Positions 28,293 through 37,300 are shown, counted from the first letter of the stretch. The stretch: 64,000 nucleotides of DNA from Taibaiella sp. KBW10 (GCF_003852495.1 NZ_QAJI01000005.1:62001-126000), one strand, 5' to 3'. Made by a program: numbers and translations. Notes: generated by a model not told the origin, from the letters alone.

Positions 28293-28327
28293 ATATGAGT
28301 AATGTGCCTAATGCACATTACTCATAT
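28293..28327 (-). terminator. Stem-loop overlapping the stop codon of the efflux operon
   Basis: A perfect 15-bp stem (ATATGAGTAATGTGC / GCACATTACTCATAT) has a 5-base loop that contains the TAG stop of the MFS transporter gene. It ends the efflux operon. Confidence 0.75.
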
Positions 28328-29882
28328 CTACTTTTGCCTTACTGCTTTTGGCAAATAATATGATCGGAATACCAATGAGGAATACCAAGCCAATGCCCAT
28401 AAATACATCCATATAAGAAAGTACTGCGGCTTGTTTCATAATGGTACCTTCCATAGAAGTGTAAGCCATTTGTTGTGCTGTGTTAAAGGCAAAGCCCTTA
28501 CCCATAAACATACCGACCATCCCATCAAATTTCTGCTGGAAATTAAAATTGTCCGCACGAATATTGCTGATCATATCTCCTCTGTGTACTGCATTCTGAT
28601 GACTCATATAAGTCGTAATCAGCGCAACACCGAAAGACCCCCCTAACTGACGGGTCATCCCGGTAAAGGAGGCGCCTTCTCCGATTTCGCGTCCTTTCAG
28701 CGTACTGAGTGCGAGCGTCGTGATCGGAATAAAGAGCATACTTAAAGCAAAGCCACGGAACATAAGCAACCAGAAAAAACTGTCGCCACTGGTATCCGGT
28801 GTCAGGATATTATGTCCCCAAACGCTATAGATGAAGAACATCAAAAATCCTGTAGCGGCAATGTATTGCTGCTTCACCCCCCGCTGTATGAGCTGTCCCA
28901 CAATAGGCATCATAAAGGCGGTCACTAGGGCGGCAGGCACCATGATCAAACCGGCCTGGTAGGCCGACCATCCTAAAGAACTTTGCAGATAAAGTGGTAT
29001 GATAAAGGTAGAGCCATATAAACCGAAGCCTAAGATAAATGTCAGTATGACGCCGATTTTCAGGTTACCATCCTTGAGTACCCGCAGGTTCACAATCGGG
29101 TTCGCACAGGTTAATTCCCGCCAGAAGAACAGGTAAAAACTAACTACAGAGGTAATGGTCATGGCTAAAATAGTGCTGTCGCTAAACCAGTCTGATTCCT
29201 GCCCGCGTTCTAATACGAACTGCAAGCTACCTACCGCAGCAGATAAGAAAAGAATACCCCACCAGTCCACTTCTTTGGCACTTTTTTTAGTGCCACCGTA
29301 ATTTGGATTCTTCACAAATTGCAAGGCCAGGATCGCAGCAATGATGCCCAATGGAATATTAATGTAGAAGATATAAGGCCAGCTATAGTTCTCTACCAGA
29401 TAGCCCCCCAGGGGCGGCCCCAATGTAGGCCCTATGATGACACCCATACCGTACAAGGCCTGGGCCATACCCCGTTTTTTAGCCGGGAATACTTCCGTAA
29501 TAATTGTTTGTGAGGTAACCAATAAGGCACCCCCGCCCACACCTTGCAGGAAACGGAATAAAATCAGTTCCCACATGGTTGTGGCATTTCCGCAAAGGAA
29601 AGAACAGATGGTGAATAAGATGATCGATGCGGCAAAATAATTGCGACGGCCAAATTGTTGGGATAACCAGCTGGTCATAGGAATGATAATTACATTACCA
29701 ATGGCATATGCTGTGATTACCCAACCGATCTCACTCAATGTTGCCCCCATATTACCTTTCATATCGTTGAGCGCCACATTGACAATAGTGGTGTCTACGA
29801 TTTCTAACAGAGCACAGATAATAGCGGTGACCACAATAATGACCCGTCTACTGCCATACTCTACTAAAGAGTCTTGTTCCAT
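28308..29882 (-). CDS. DHA2-family (EmrB/QacA-type) MFS multidrug efflux permease
   Basis: This 524-residue inner-membrane proton antiporter has about 14 transmembrane helices. It shows the DHA2 hallmarks LEIVDTTIVNVALNDM in the first helix (motif D1), SQQFGRRNYF (motif A) and RFLQGVGGGALLV. Motif C is recognisable as GMGVIIGPTLGPPLGGYLVE. It exports drugs or toxic compounds through a tripartite channel with the HlyD-type adaptor and the TolC protein encoded just upstream in the same operon. Its substrates are unknown. Confidence 0.93.
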   Translation of the reverse strand: MEQDSLVEYGSRRVIIVVTAIICALLEIVDTTIVNVALNDMKGNMGATLSEIGWVITAYAIGNVIIIPMTSWLSQQFGRRNYFAASIILFTICSFLCGNATTMWELILFRFLQGVGGGALLVTSQTIITEVFPAKKRGMAQALYGMGVIIGPTLGPPLGGYLVENYSWPYIFYINIPLGIIAAILALQFVKNPNYGGTKKSAKEVDWWGILFLSAAVGSLQFVLERGQESDWFSDSTILAMTITSVVSFYLFFWRELTCANPIVNLRVLKDGNLKIGVILTFILGFGLYGSTFIIPLYLQSSLGWSAYQAGLIMVPAALVTAFMMPIVGQLIQRGVKQQYIAATGFLMFFIYSVWGHNILTPDTSGDSFFWLLMFRGFALSMLFIPITTLALSTLKGREIGEGASFTGMTRQLGGSFGVALITTYMSHQNAVHRGDMISNIRADNFNFQQKFDGMVGMFMGKGFAFNTAQQMAYTSMEGTIMKQAAVLSYMDVFMGIGLVFLIGIPIILFAKSSKAKVDMSNVH

Positions 29883-29908
29883 AATTTATTCAATCAATGA
29901 TTAAAGAT

Positions 29909-31024
29909 TTATTTCAAATGCACGTCGACAAATACATTCATACCGGAACTCAGTTTATTCAGGAATTCCTTGCTGGCATTTGTGTTAAAGTCGATTCTTA
30001 CCGGTACCCTTTGTACTGTTTTAATAAAGTTACCAGAAGCATTATCCGGCGGCAACAGAGATGTTTTAGAGCCGGTGGCCGGTGCAAATGAGGTTATGGT
30101 ACCTTCCAGCTCCTGGTTTGGATAGGCATCAACTTTAAGGGAAACTTTCTGACCGATTTTCATTTTGGTCAATTGTGTTTCTTTAAAATTAGCAACCACC
30201 CATTTTTTATCATCCGGTATAATCTGGAATAAAGCTTGTCCGGGTTGTACCATTTGTCCGGGTTGAATATTTACGGTACCCACATGGCCATCTACAGCAG
30301 CCAGGACTACAGTATAGCTCAGGTTCAATTTAGCGGCAACTACACCCGCTTCGGCTTGTGCTATAGAAGCATTTGCCACCGCAACCTGTCCGCGGTTAAT
30401 CCCGCTTTGTGCCGCTACAGAAGCCGTTTGCTTACCTGCAGCTTGTTTTTGCGCATTAAGTATACCCAATTGTTTTTGGGCAATCAAATATGCTGCTTCT
30501 GCTTGTTCAAATTGTTGTTGGGTAACAGAGTGATCTTTGATCAGGTTTTGAAAACGCTCATAGTCTTTTTGTGTTCTCCACAAATTCACTTTGGCACTTT
30601 CAATCTGTGCATCGATTGTATTCGTATTGGCTTGAGACGAAACCACATTATTTTGTGTTACAGATTCGCCCGCAGCGGCTACACCCACGCTGCTTCTTGC
30701 AGAGATCAGCTGTGCTTCTGCTTCTGTCAGTTTCACGGCATAATCCCGATCATCCAAGACCAACAAGGTATCGCCTTTTTTTACGTATTGGTTATCTTGT
30801 ACTTTGATTTGAGCGACATAGCCGCCTACTCTAGGAATAACCGGGCTGATGCGGCTGCTCACCTGTGCATCATCGGTATCTTCATGCTTTTGTGATTCCA
30901 CGTATTTATAAAAACCGTAACTGCCGCCAAGTATTACTAATGCTCCAAATATCAGAGCAAATTTTTTGCTTTGTTTCTTTTTAGGCAAAGTTTCTGTGCT
31001 GTTTTGAGAATTATTGTTTTCCAT
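29909..31024 (-). CDS. HlyD/EmrA-family membrane fusion protein
   Basis: The 371-residue periplasmic adaptor has one N-terminal transmembrane helix (FALIFGALVILGGSYGFY), a biotinyl-lipoyl-like part (VGGYVAQIKVQDNQYVKKGD), a long coiled-coil hairpin (about 95-215) and a beta-barrel with AAVDGHVGTVNIQPGQMVQPG and VVANFKETQLTKMKIGQKV. It bridges the inner-membrane DHA2 pump to the TolC channel. Gaps of 26-27 bases to its neighbours indicate one operon. Confidence 0.94.
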   Translation of the reverse strand: MENNNSQNSTETLPKKKQSKKFALIFGALVILGGSYGFYKYVESQKHEDTDDAQVSSRISPVIPRVGGYVAQIKVQDNQYVKKGDTLLVLDDRDYAVKLTEAEAQLISARSSVGVAAAGESVTQNNVVSSQANTNTIDAQIESAKVNLWRTQKDYERFQNLIKDHSVTQQQFEQAEAAYLIAQKQLGILNAQKQAAGKQTASVAAQSGINRGQVAVANASIAQAEAGVVAAKLNLSYTVVLAAVDGHVGTVNIQPGQMVQPGQALFQIIPDDKKWVVANFKETQLTKMKIGQKVSLKVDAYPNQELEGTITSFAPATGSKTSLLPPDNASGNFIKTVQRVPVRIDFNTNASKEFLNKLSSGMNVFVDVHLK

Positions 31025-31051
31025 TTCTTATTTTGATTATAATCTGATTTA

Positions 31052-32407
31052 TTATTTTTTTTGAGGATAATATGTTTGGTTTAACAAACCGGAGGTAAGG
31101 AGTAATTTATTATATGCGATCTTGCTGTCTACTTTTGCAAATTCATAGTTTACATTGGCCTGCAGTTTGCTCGCATCTGCATCTAAAAGCTCTGTGGCGG
31201 TTGCTAAACTGTTATCGTATTTGTTCTTTACAATTTTATAGTTTTCATTAGCCAGGTCTATCGCACTCGACAGCACATCCACTTTTTTCAGGCTTTCCTG
31301 ATAGTCTTGGTAAGCCTTATGGATCTGTACTTTAATACCATCTACCATTTCTTCTTGTGCCAGTTTGATATCTTCTTGCTGCGCTACGCTTTGTTTTACT
31401 TTCGCCTTGTTTTTATACAAATCCGCGATGTTATAGCTCAGTCCGACACCCACATTCATGGCATTCTGTACGGTTACGAGATTATGTACATCTGCGGCAA
31501 TATAGCTTCCGCTCAAAGCTAGAGAAGGCAAGTAAGCACCTTTGGTAATCTTTGTATTGTATGCCGCCGCTTCCGCACGGTTTTCTAATGCGGCCAGGTC
31601 TTTCCGGTTTTGCATGGCCTGAACCGAAAAATTGTCTACCGCCTGCAAATTCACCACTTCGTGATGGATGTCTTTCGCGATCCCGATTTCGGTCTGATCG
31701 TCTATACCCAATAAAAGGTCAAAATTATAATTAGCGATCTTTGTATCGTTTTCCGCGTCCAGCAAAGCCAGTTCCATGTTTTTTTCCTGTAGTTGAATAT
31801 TCAACAGGTCATTACGCGGTATCAGGCCATTTTTTTCCATATTGGTAAAATCTTTCGCCCTTTGATTAGAAGTCTTAAGATTTTCCTTAACCAGATTCAG
31901 ATAAGATTGGGCTTTATACAAATTGTAATAGGACTCTATCGTATTTTGGATCACGGCTTCCTGCTGATTGTCCACATCCAGGGTAGCTGCTTTCTGCAGG
32001 TATTTCGCAGCTTGTATGCCATTGGAAATGCGGCTCCCTGAATATAAGGGAAGGGATGCTGTAGCCATTCCCAGTGCTACCTGATTTACTTTAAAACTTC
32101 CTGAAGACTGCTCTCCGCCTTCAGAAGCCAGGGATTTTAATAAAGGGCCACTGATGCTTGGCGTGTTCAGGCGCATGTATTGTGCGCTGATCTTCACATC
32201 CGGTAGCCGACGGTCTTTGGCTTCTTCTACCTGTGCGTTCGCAATGTTGAGTGCTACGGCACTTCTTTTCAGGGATTTGTTGTTTTTCACCCCCAGTTCA
32301 ATAGCTTCTTCAAGACTCATATTTCTTTTTTCCTGAGCCAAAGCGTCTAAAGACATAGCCATGAGTGCAGCGAATGCAAATACGGATAACTTATTTTTCT
32401 GTATCAT
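31052..32407 (-). CDS. TolC-family outer-membrane efflux protein
   Basis: The 451-residue protein has a signal peptide (ending DALAQ) and two OEP repeats of long helices with strands between. These include SLEEAIELGVKNNKSLKRS, ATASLPLYSGSRISNGIQAA and, in the second half, GVGLSYNIADLYKNKAKVKQ and YKIVKNKYDNSLATATELLD. It forms the outer-membrane channel of the tripartite pump encoded by this operon. Its start overlaps the end of the TetR gene by 17 bases, so the repressor is translated from the same message. Confidence 0.94.
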   Translation of the reverse strand: MIQKNKLSVFAFAALMAMSLDALAQEKRNMSLEEAIELGVKNNKSLKRSAVALNIANAQVEEAKDRRLPDVKISAQYMRLNTPSISGPLLKSLASEGGEQSSGSFKVNQVALGMATASLPLYSGSRISNGIQAAKYLQKAATLDVDNQQEAVIQNTIESYYNLYKAQSYLNLVKENLKTSNQRAKDFTNMEKNGLIPRNDLLNIQLQEKNMELALLDAENDTKIANYNFDLLLGIDDQTEIGIAKDIHHEVVNLQAVDNFSVQAMQNRKDLAALENRAEAAAYNTKITKGAYLPSLALSGSYIAADVHNLVTVQNAMNVGVGLSYNIADLYKNKAKVKQSVAQQEDIKLAQEEMVDGIKVQIHKAYQDYQESLKKVDVLSSAIDLANENYKIVKNKYDNSLATATELLDADASKLQANVNYEFAKVDSKIAYNKLLLTSGLLNQTYYPQKK

Positions 32408-33035
32408 TTGTTAAATATGCTTTTAGCATTGTTTTTAATTCTTTACTTAATTTTTTGATCACTTTATTTTTATATGCCTCGCCATCGTTGTCGGGAATAT
32501 TGTAGACTAAACTGTAATAAGGGGTATTGCTGATGATATGGTTGATGGCACCAATCATGATACAAGCAAGCATGATTACATCCACATCTTTCCTAAAGAT
32601 GCCGGCCTCCTGGCCTTTCTTAATCACCGCATCAATCATCTTCCTGTTATCCATCCTGCTTTTGATGATTTTACTGAAGATCACGGAGTCCTTTTGCGCC
32701 TCGATGGTTGTCTCGCGGATCATGATCTTATTAAATCTTCTGTTCTGATAAAAAGAGAGGATAAAATAATCGACCAGCCGTTCAATTTTCTGTAAAGGCT
32801 CTGAGGTATTATTGACCAGGATAGCATCTATTTCAGAAGTCTTTTCGGACAAGTGTTTCTCAAATATGGCTTCCAGCAGTTCCTGTTTAGAACCGAAATA
32901 GTAGGAAATCATGGCCAGGTTTACTTCTGCGGCATCTGCAATATTCCGTACCGAAGTCCTCGTAAAACCCTGCTCTGAAAATAACTCTAAGGCTATTTCC
33001 ATAATATGCAATTGCTTATCATTATACTCGCTCAT
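32391..33035 (-). CDS. TetR/AcrR-family repressor of the efflux operon
   Basis: The 214-residue protein has a clear TetR N-terminal DNA-binding domain: ALELFSEQGFTRTSVRNIAD, then AEVNLAMISYYFGSKQELLEAIF (residues about 12-60). The C-terminal ligand-binding helices are diverged, as in most family members. It heads the operon tetR-tolC-hlyD-emrB and probably represses it until a drug or metabolite binds. Two matching operator dyads and a -7 promoter element lie directly upstream. Confidence 0.93.
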   Translation of the reverse strand: MSEYNDKQLHIMEIALELFSEQGFTRTSVRNIADAAEVNLAMISYYFGSKQELLEAIFEKHLSEKTSEIDAILVNNTSEPLQKIERLVDYFILSFYQNRRFNKIMIRETTIEAQKDSVIFSKIIKSRMDNRKMIDAVIKKGQEAGIFRKDVDVIMLACIMIGAINHIISNTPYYSLVYNIPDNDGEAYKNKVIKKLSKELKTMLKAYLTNDTEK

Positions 33036-33043
33036 ACAAAATC

Positions 33044-33055
33044 AAACGGTTGTTT
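33044..33055. promoter_or_regulatory. Proximal TetR operator (AAACGGTTGTTT)
   Basis: The half-sites AAAC/GTTT, spaced by 4, repeat the pattern of the distal site 35 bases away. It lies 9 bases before the tetR ATG, downstream of the -7 element. Confidence 0.6.
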
Positions 33056-33060
33056 AAATG

Positions 33061-33068
33061 CAAAATTA
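33061..33068 (-). promoter_or_regulatory. -7 element (TAATTTTG) of the tetR efflux operon
   Basis: On the minus strand TAATTTTG matches TAnnTTTG and lies between the two AAAC-N4-GTTT dyads. The likely transcription start is only about 20 bases before the tetR ATG. No -33 TTTG at proper spacing was found. Confidence 0.5.
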
Positions 33069-33107
33069 TAAATTAATTAAACAAACGTTTAATTAATTTA
33101 TAATTTT
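33062..33107. promoter_or_regulatory. Distal TetR operator inside a long perfect palindrome
   Basis: Two exact 21-base inverted arms flank a 4-base spacer AAAC. The core AAACAAACGTTT (33079-33090) has the same AAAC-N4-GTTT layout as the proximal site, which is the typical form of TetR-family operators. Confidence 0.7.
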
Positions 33108-33133
33108 CACAAAACGTTCACATCTATAATGCA

Positions 33134-33163
33134 ATAAGCACCACCCTTCCGGATAGTGCTTAT
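33134..33163 (-). terminator. Stem-loop after the YgjV-like gene
   Basis: An 8-bp stem ATAAGCAC/GTGCTTAT has a 14-base loop. It lies downstream of the small membrane protein gene and before the tetR promoter region. Confidence 0.55.
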
Positions 33164-33192
33164 CGTATTATAACATACTGTTTAATAATGTT

Positions 33193-33417
33193 TTATGCTG
33201 TTTTTTTGGCCAGAAATAAGTGATAAATCTGTATGAGGCCAATAAGGCCATTGGAGATGATGATCGGGTATTTCCAACCTAATAAAATGCCATAGGCAAC
33301 AAAAAGAATACAGCCTACAAGGTTAATGATGCGGACTATTTTCAGTTGTTTGGGGATAAAAGAGATGACGAGTAAGGCCATGGCAAAGTATCCTACGATT
33401 TCTACATAATCTCCCAT
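33193..33417 (-). CDS. Small YgjV-like inner-membrane protein
   Basis: The 74-residue protein has three hydrophobic helices (IVGYFAMALLVISFIP, INLVGCILFVAYGILLGW, NGLIGLIQIYHLFLA) and the short pattern RIINLVGCILFVAYG seen in YgjV-like and SemiSWEET-like proteins. This is a half-size unit that would work as a dimer. The substrate, if it is a transporter, is unknown. It is separated from murF by 52 bases and a terminator. Confidence 0.7.
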   Translation of the reverse strand: MGDYVEIVGYFAMALLVISFIPKQLKIVRIINLVGCILFVAYGILLGWKYPIIISNGLIGLIQIYHLFLAKKTA

Positions 33418-33453
33418 TTTAAACTATATTTCAAGGGTTAATGTTCCAAAATT

Positions 33454-33478
33454 AAAGGCCTAATTTACTTTAGGCTTT
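33454..33478 (-). terminator. Terminator overlapping the murF stop codon
   Basis: The minus-strand stem AAAGCCTAA / TTAGGCCTTT (one-base bulge) is followed by TAATTTTGG. It contains the murF stop codon. Confidence 0.6.
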
Positions 33479-34765
33479 CTTCAGGGCTTCCAAAACGAGT
33501 TCCATTTGCGCGCCACGGGAGCCTTTGATCAGAATAGCCGCTTCTTGCAGGTCCAGCTGTGCCAACCAGGCTGCTGCTGCAGTCGAGGTTTCAAACCATT
33601 GGTAAGGATGATCGATTCCTTCAAATTCTTTTCCCACGAGGATCACCTCTTTAAATTGTAGTTGCTCTGCCAGATCCACGAGCGCTTTATGCTCTTCTGC
33701 GCAGCTATCGCCCATTTCTTTCATGGCACCCAACATAAGCCATTTCGTTTTCGGCGTTTGCAGCGCAGCCATATTCTCTATCGCCAGCTTCATACTACTA
33801 GGGTTGGCATTATAGGCATCCAGGACGATCATATTCGTACCCAGCTGTAATAATTGGGAACGGCTGTTAGAAGGGGCATATTGCTCCAAGGCCTGCTTTA
33901 TGGTATCAATATCCATATCAAAATAGGTTCCGATCGCAATGGCGGCCAATACATTGGGCAAATTATAATCGCCTACCAACTGGGTTTGGATACTGGTCTC
34001 CATACCCGAACTTAAAACTGCTACATTTAGCAAACCTGCGCCCTGCAAGGCTTTCCCAATGAGCTGAGCATTTGCTGTTCCGTAGCTGTACTGGCGGTTA
34101 ATTCCTTGTGCCATCGTACTCAGATAGTCCAGATCGCTATTGATAAAGATCATTCCCTCATGTGCCCTGAGGTAGTCAAATAATTCTCCTTTGGCTTTCT
34201 TAATGCCTTCCACACTGCCAAACCCTTCCAAATGCGCCTTTCCAACATTATTGATCAAGCCAAAATCCGGTTCGGCTATTGTACAATAAAAAGCGATTTC
34301 TTTTTGATGGTTTGCGCCCATTTCTATGATGGCCATTTCCGCATCCGATCGGATTTTCAAAATGGTGAGGGGCACCCCAATATGGTTATTCAGGTTCCCT
34401 TCTGTAGCATAGGTTTTGTATCGGGCAGACAGCACCTGTGTCACCAGCTCTTTGGTGGTGGTTTTTCCGTTTGTACCCGTAATGGCGATAAAAGGAATGG
34501 TAAATTGGCGCCGGTGATGTAAAGCCAGTTGTTGCAAGGCCGGCAAGACTTCTGCAACAAGCAGGCAGCGCTCGTTAAGCACCGCAGCGGCTTCGTCTAC
34601 AATGCAGTATGCCGCACCGGCATCTAAGGCTGTTTGCACAAAATCGTTGCCATTAAAACTGGCTCCTTTCAAGGCAAAATACAAATCGCCCGGCTGTAAT
34701 TTCCGTGTATCAGTTTGTACCTGTGGGTGTTGCAGGTATATATCGTATAAGGATGCAATCGTCAT
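33470..34765 (-). CDS. murF: UDP-N-acetylmuramoyl-tripeptide--D-alanyl-D-alanine ligase
   Basis: This 431-residue cytoplasmic Mur ligase adds D-Ala-D-Ala to the UDP-MurNAc tripeptide, the last cytoplasmic step of peptidoglycan precursor synthesis. The N-terminal domain has DTRKLQPGDLYFALKGASFNG. The ATP loop GTNGKTTTKE starts at residue 97, and EMGANHQKEI and NVGKAHLEGFGS follow. The C-terminal domain has VLDAYNANPSSMKLAIEN. Its start lies 14 bases after the tilS stop, so it is the second gene of a tilS-murF operon. Confidence 0.96.
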   Translation of the reverse strand: MTIASLYDIYLQHPQVQTDTRKLQPGDLYFALKGASFNGNDFVQTALDAGAAYCIVDEAAAVLNERCLLVAEVLPALQQLALHHRRQFTIPFIAITGTNGKTTTKELVTQVLSARYKTYATEGNLNNHIGVPLTILKIRSDAEMAIIEMGANHQKEIAFYCTIAEPDFGLINNVGKAHLEGFGSVEGIKKAKGELFDYLRAHEGMIFINSDLDYLSTMAQGINRQYSYGTANAQLIGKALQGAGLLNVAVLSSGMETSIQTQLVGDYNLPNVLAAIAIGTYFDMDIDTIKQALEQYAPSNSRSQLLQLGTNMIVLDAYNANPSSMKLAIENMAALQTPKTKWLMLGAMKEMGDSCAEEHKALVDLAEQLQFKEVILVGKEFEGIDHPYQWFETSTAAAAWLAQLDLQEAAILIKGSRGAQMELVLEALKKA

Positions 34766-34779
34766 GATTATTCCGAATT

Positions 34780-36150
34780 TTATATTGCTTTGTTTTTGGT
34801 AAATTTCAGGTGCAGTAAGGCGGTATTCCCGTCCGGGACTTTAAATCGCTCATCGCTGCGCAAACCACATACCCACATAATCTTTTTCTGCTGTTCCAAT
34901 ACCCAAATATCTTCTTTTTCGTGCAAAGGTATCTTGGCATCTATCAATAATTTTTTTACTTTTTTCTTTTTCATCCCCATTCCGAACGGATACAGGTAAT
35001 CACCCTCTCTCCAGGGCCTTAGCACTAAGGGAAAGGTAAGCTTATCTGCTGCGACAAAGAGCTCATCCGGGCCAATGTGGCCGGCATCCGGAATGGCCGC
35101 CACTGGCCGTATCTCTACTGTAAATGTTTTCCCGCTAAGGGTTCTGGTATCTTCTTTGATCAGTATATGGCCACTCTCTGCTTCTTTATGAGGTGTAAGG
35201 ATAAAGAAATGACGGTCTTTTATCAATCGGTAATCGCCCAGTGGTATATAATGGCCAGATATGCTGTGCATCATATGGAGTACATCGGGCAGTTGTGCCG
35301 GGCTGAGCCCGAAGGGTTTTAAAAGCTCATATACGATGGTTCCCAAAGGCTTGCAATGCATGAGCCGTCGCAAAGGAATACGGTACTCACTACCCTGCTG
35401 CTGTAACAACTTCTTTCTATACCCTGCTATACTTTGCTCATATAAGATCTCCACTTCTGCAAAGCGCTGTGTATTTGCGTACAGGTTTGTTACTGCATTA
35501 GGGAAAACCTGTTCTATTGCGGGCAATAAATGATGCCGGATATTATTGCGCAGATAATCGTCCTTCTGATTGCTTTTATCTTCGCGCCATGCTATATGTT
35601 CTGTTTCTGCATACTGAATAATCGCTTCTTTTTTGAAGGATAATAAGGGGCGGATAATGCGTTTCTTTTCGGGTAAGATGCCATGCAGGCCGGCAATACC
35701 GGTTCCTTTAAAGAAATTAATCAACAGTGTTTCTACACTATCCTGCTGATGGTGCGCGGTTGCAATACAATCATATCCCAATTCCTTTCGTACCTGCTCA
35801 AACCACTCATATCGGATATGGCGGGCGGTTACCTGTACATTCGTTCCCTGATCGGCCATAATTGCCGTAGTATCAAAATCGGTAACCTGGCAGGCCACCT
35901 GATGCAATGCTGCCCATTCACGCACCAAATCAGCATCGGCATCGGAGTCTGCTCCCCGCAAATGAAAATTGCAGTGGGCTATGGCAAAGTCAAAACCAGC
36001 CAGGCCATAGGGCGAGCGGGCATAGTACTGCTTTGCCTTCCGGAATAAGTCTGCCATGACCATACTGTCGACGCCGCCACTAAGGGCAAGGAGCACCGTG
36101 CAATGCCGCCAATTATATTGTTCTATTATTTTAATGAATTTATCCAGCAT
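34780..36150 (-). CDS. tilS: tRNA(Ile)-lysidine synthase
   Basis: This 456-residue PP-loop enzyme adds lysine to C34 of the tRNA that reads AUA codons. The PP-loop SGGVDS lies at 24-29, preceded by LLAL. The family segments AHCNFHLRGADSDADA, ARHIRYEWFEQ, TAHHQQDSVETLLINFFKGTG and GLHGILPEKKRIIRPLL all follow. The C-terminal TilS domain (PLVLRPWREGDYLYPFGMGM, then KKVKKLLIDAKIP) is complete. It is co-directional with murF, 14 bases apart. Confidence 0.96.
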   Translation of the reverse strand: MLDKFIKIIEQYNWRHCTVLLALSGGVDSMVMADLFRKAKQYYARSPYGLAGFDFAIAHCNFHLRGADSDADADLVREWAALHQVACQVTDFDTTAIMADQGTNVQVTARHIRYEWFEQVRKELGYDCIATAHHQQDSVETLLINFFKGTGIAGLHGILPEKKRIIRPLLSFKKEAIIQYAETEHIAWREDKSNQKDDYLRNNIRHHLLPAIEQVFPNAVTNLYANTQRFAEVEILYEQSIAGYRKKLLQQQGSEYRIPLRRLMHCKPLGTIVYELLKPFGLSPAQLPDVLHMMHSISGHYIPLGDYRLIKDRHFFILTPHKEAESGHILIKEDTRTLSGKTFTVEIRPVAAIPDAGHIGPDELFVAADKLTFPLVLRPWREGDYLYPFGMGMKKKKVKKLLIDAKIPLHEKEDIWVLEQQKKIMWVCGLRSDERFKVPDGNTALLHLKFTKNKAI

Positions 36151-36183
36151 AGCTTAATCTTCGCGCCGACAAAGGTACATACA

Positions 36184-36219
36184 ATAAAAAACCTCTTCAA
36201 GCTTGAAGAGGTTTTTTAT
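36184..36219 (-). terminator. Intrinsic terminator after the OmpH genes
   Basis: A perfect palindrome (AACCTCTTCAAGCTTGAAGA core, centre 36201.5) is flanked by A and T runs. It works for the leftward OmpH pair and separates it from tilS. Confidence 0.9.
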
Positions 36220-36241
36220 ACACAAAATATATTAAAAGGCC

Positions 36242-36736
36242 TTATTTAGCACCCAATTTTGTTTTTAACTGAGGCGTTACATTATCAGAATCTTTGGCGA
36301 ATAAAACGCTTTCTGCATTCAAAATGTAATCATAACCATTGGCAGCCGCATATTCTTTAATCGCTTTTTGCGCTTTATCCAATACTGGTTTTACCAATTC
36401 GTTGCGTTTTGCTTCGATTTTGTCCTGAGAAGATTGCTCATACTCAGAAACTCTTTTTTGTAAAGCAGCAATTTCAGATTCCTTTGCTTCTCTTACGGCA
36501 TCGGTCAATGTTTTACCGGTTTTATTATAAGCTTCAAATTTTGTTTGAAGTTCTGTACCCATTGTTTTGTAGGTATCTTCAAAGGTTTTTGCGTATGCTT
36601 CCAGATCTTTATTCGCTTTCACCATTTCCGGCATTGTCGCTAATAATTCATTAGCATTTACATACCCGATCTTTTGTGCATTTGCACCAATCGCCATCAA
36701 TACTCCTACAACGGCTAATACAAAGAATTTTCTCAT
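36242..36736 (-). CDS. OmpH/Skp-family periplasmic chaperone, copy 1
   Basis: The 164-residue protein has a signal peptide (LAVVGVLMAIGANA) followed by the OmpH start QKIGYVNANELLATMPEM. Then comes a long charged coiled coil (VKANKDLEAYAKTFED to EAKRNELVKPVLDKAQKAIK) and the end strand NGYDYILNAESVLFAKDSDN. Skp trimers hold unfolded outer-membrane proteins in the periplasm. In Bacteroidota two OmpH genes in tandem, often downstream of bamA, are common. Here they lie downstream of murI with no bamA in the window. Confidence 0.92.
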   Translation of the reverse strand: MRKFFVLAVVGVLMAIGANAQKIGYVNANELLATMPEMVKANKDLEAYAKTFEDTYKTMGTELQTKFEAYNKTGKTLTDAVREAKESEIAALQKRVSEYEQSSQDKIEAKRNELVKPVLDKAQKAIKEYAAANGYDYILNAESVLFAKDSDNVTPQLKTKLGAK

Positions 36737-36781
36737 TTCTAATTTTATTTTTTAATTTTTATGTGTGCAAATATATATGAA

Positions 36782-37300
36782 TTATTTTTTCGCATTGGGT
36801 ATTAATTTCAAAACTTCTTCGCTTTTGTCCAGTTTAGGGTCTGCGTAGAAGATGGTAATACCACCGGATTTATCATAAATCATATCGTAACCTCTTGAAG
36901 TTGCAAAAGTTTGTACGGTATTAAATACTTTATCCTGAATGGGTTTGATCAGGTTTTGGCGTTTTTTGAATAATTCGCCTTCATAGCCAAAATATTTTTT
37001 CTGTAAATCTTTTGCTTCTTTTTCTTTTGTTACGATTTCGCTTTCTCTTTTAGCCCTCATCGTCTCAGAAAGCATGGCGCGCTCTGCCTGGTAGCTTTTA
37101 TACATTTGGTCTACACTCTGCATTTTTGCATCTACTTCTTTCTGCCAGCCATCAGATATATTGTCCAGTTGTTTTTGCGCATCACTATATTCCGGAATTT
37201 TATCCAGGATATATTTGGAATCGATCACGCAGTATTTCTGTGCCTGTGTGGCCAGGCTAGTCCCGAGGACCATTAATGCAGCGACAATTAATTTTTTCAT
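36782..37300 (-). CDS. OmpH/Skp-family periplasmic chaperone, copy 2
   Basis: The 172-residue protein is a paralogue of its neighbour, with the signal peptide MKKLIVAALMVLGTSLATQA, then YCVIDSKYILDKIPEYSDAQ, a Lys/Glu-rich coiled coil, and GYDMIYDKSGGITIFYADP at the end. The gap to the other copy is 45 bases, so both are probably on one message. The pair may form hetero- or homotrimers (inference). Confidence 0.92.
   Translation of the reverse strand: MKKLIVAALMVLGTSLATQAQKYCVIDSKYILDKIPEYSDAQKQLDNISDGWQKEVDAKMQSVDQMYKSYQAERAMLSETMRAKRESEIVTKEKEAKDLQKKYFGYEGELFKKRQNLIKPIQDKVFNTVQTFATSRGYDMIYDKSGGITIFYADPKLDKSEEVLKLIPNAKK

Noticed and set aside
30236-30895. A 219-residue open frame on the plus strand
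   Set aside because: It is antisense to the HlyD adaptor, which has full family support. The translation is Cys/Leu/His-rich with no domain, as expected of a shadow frame.
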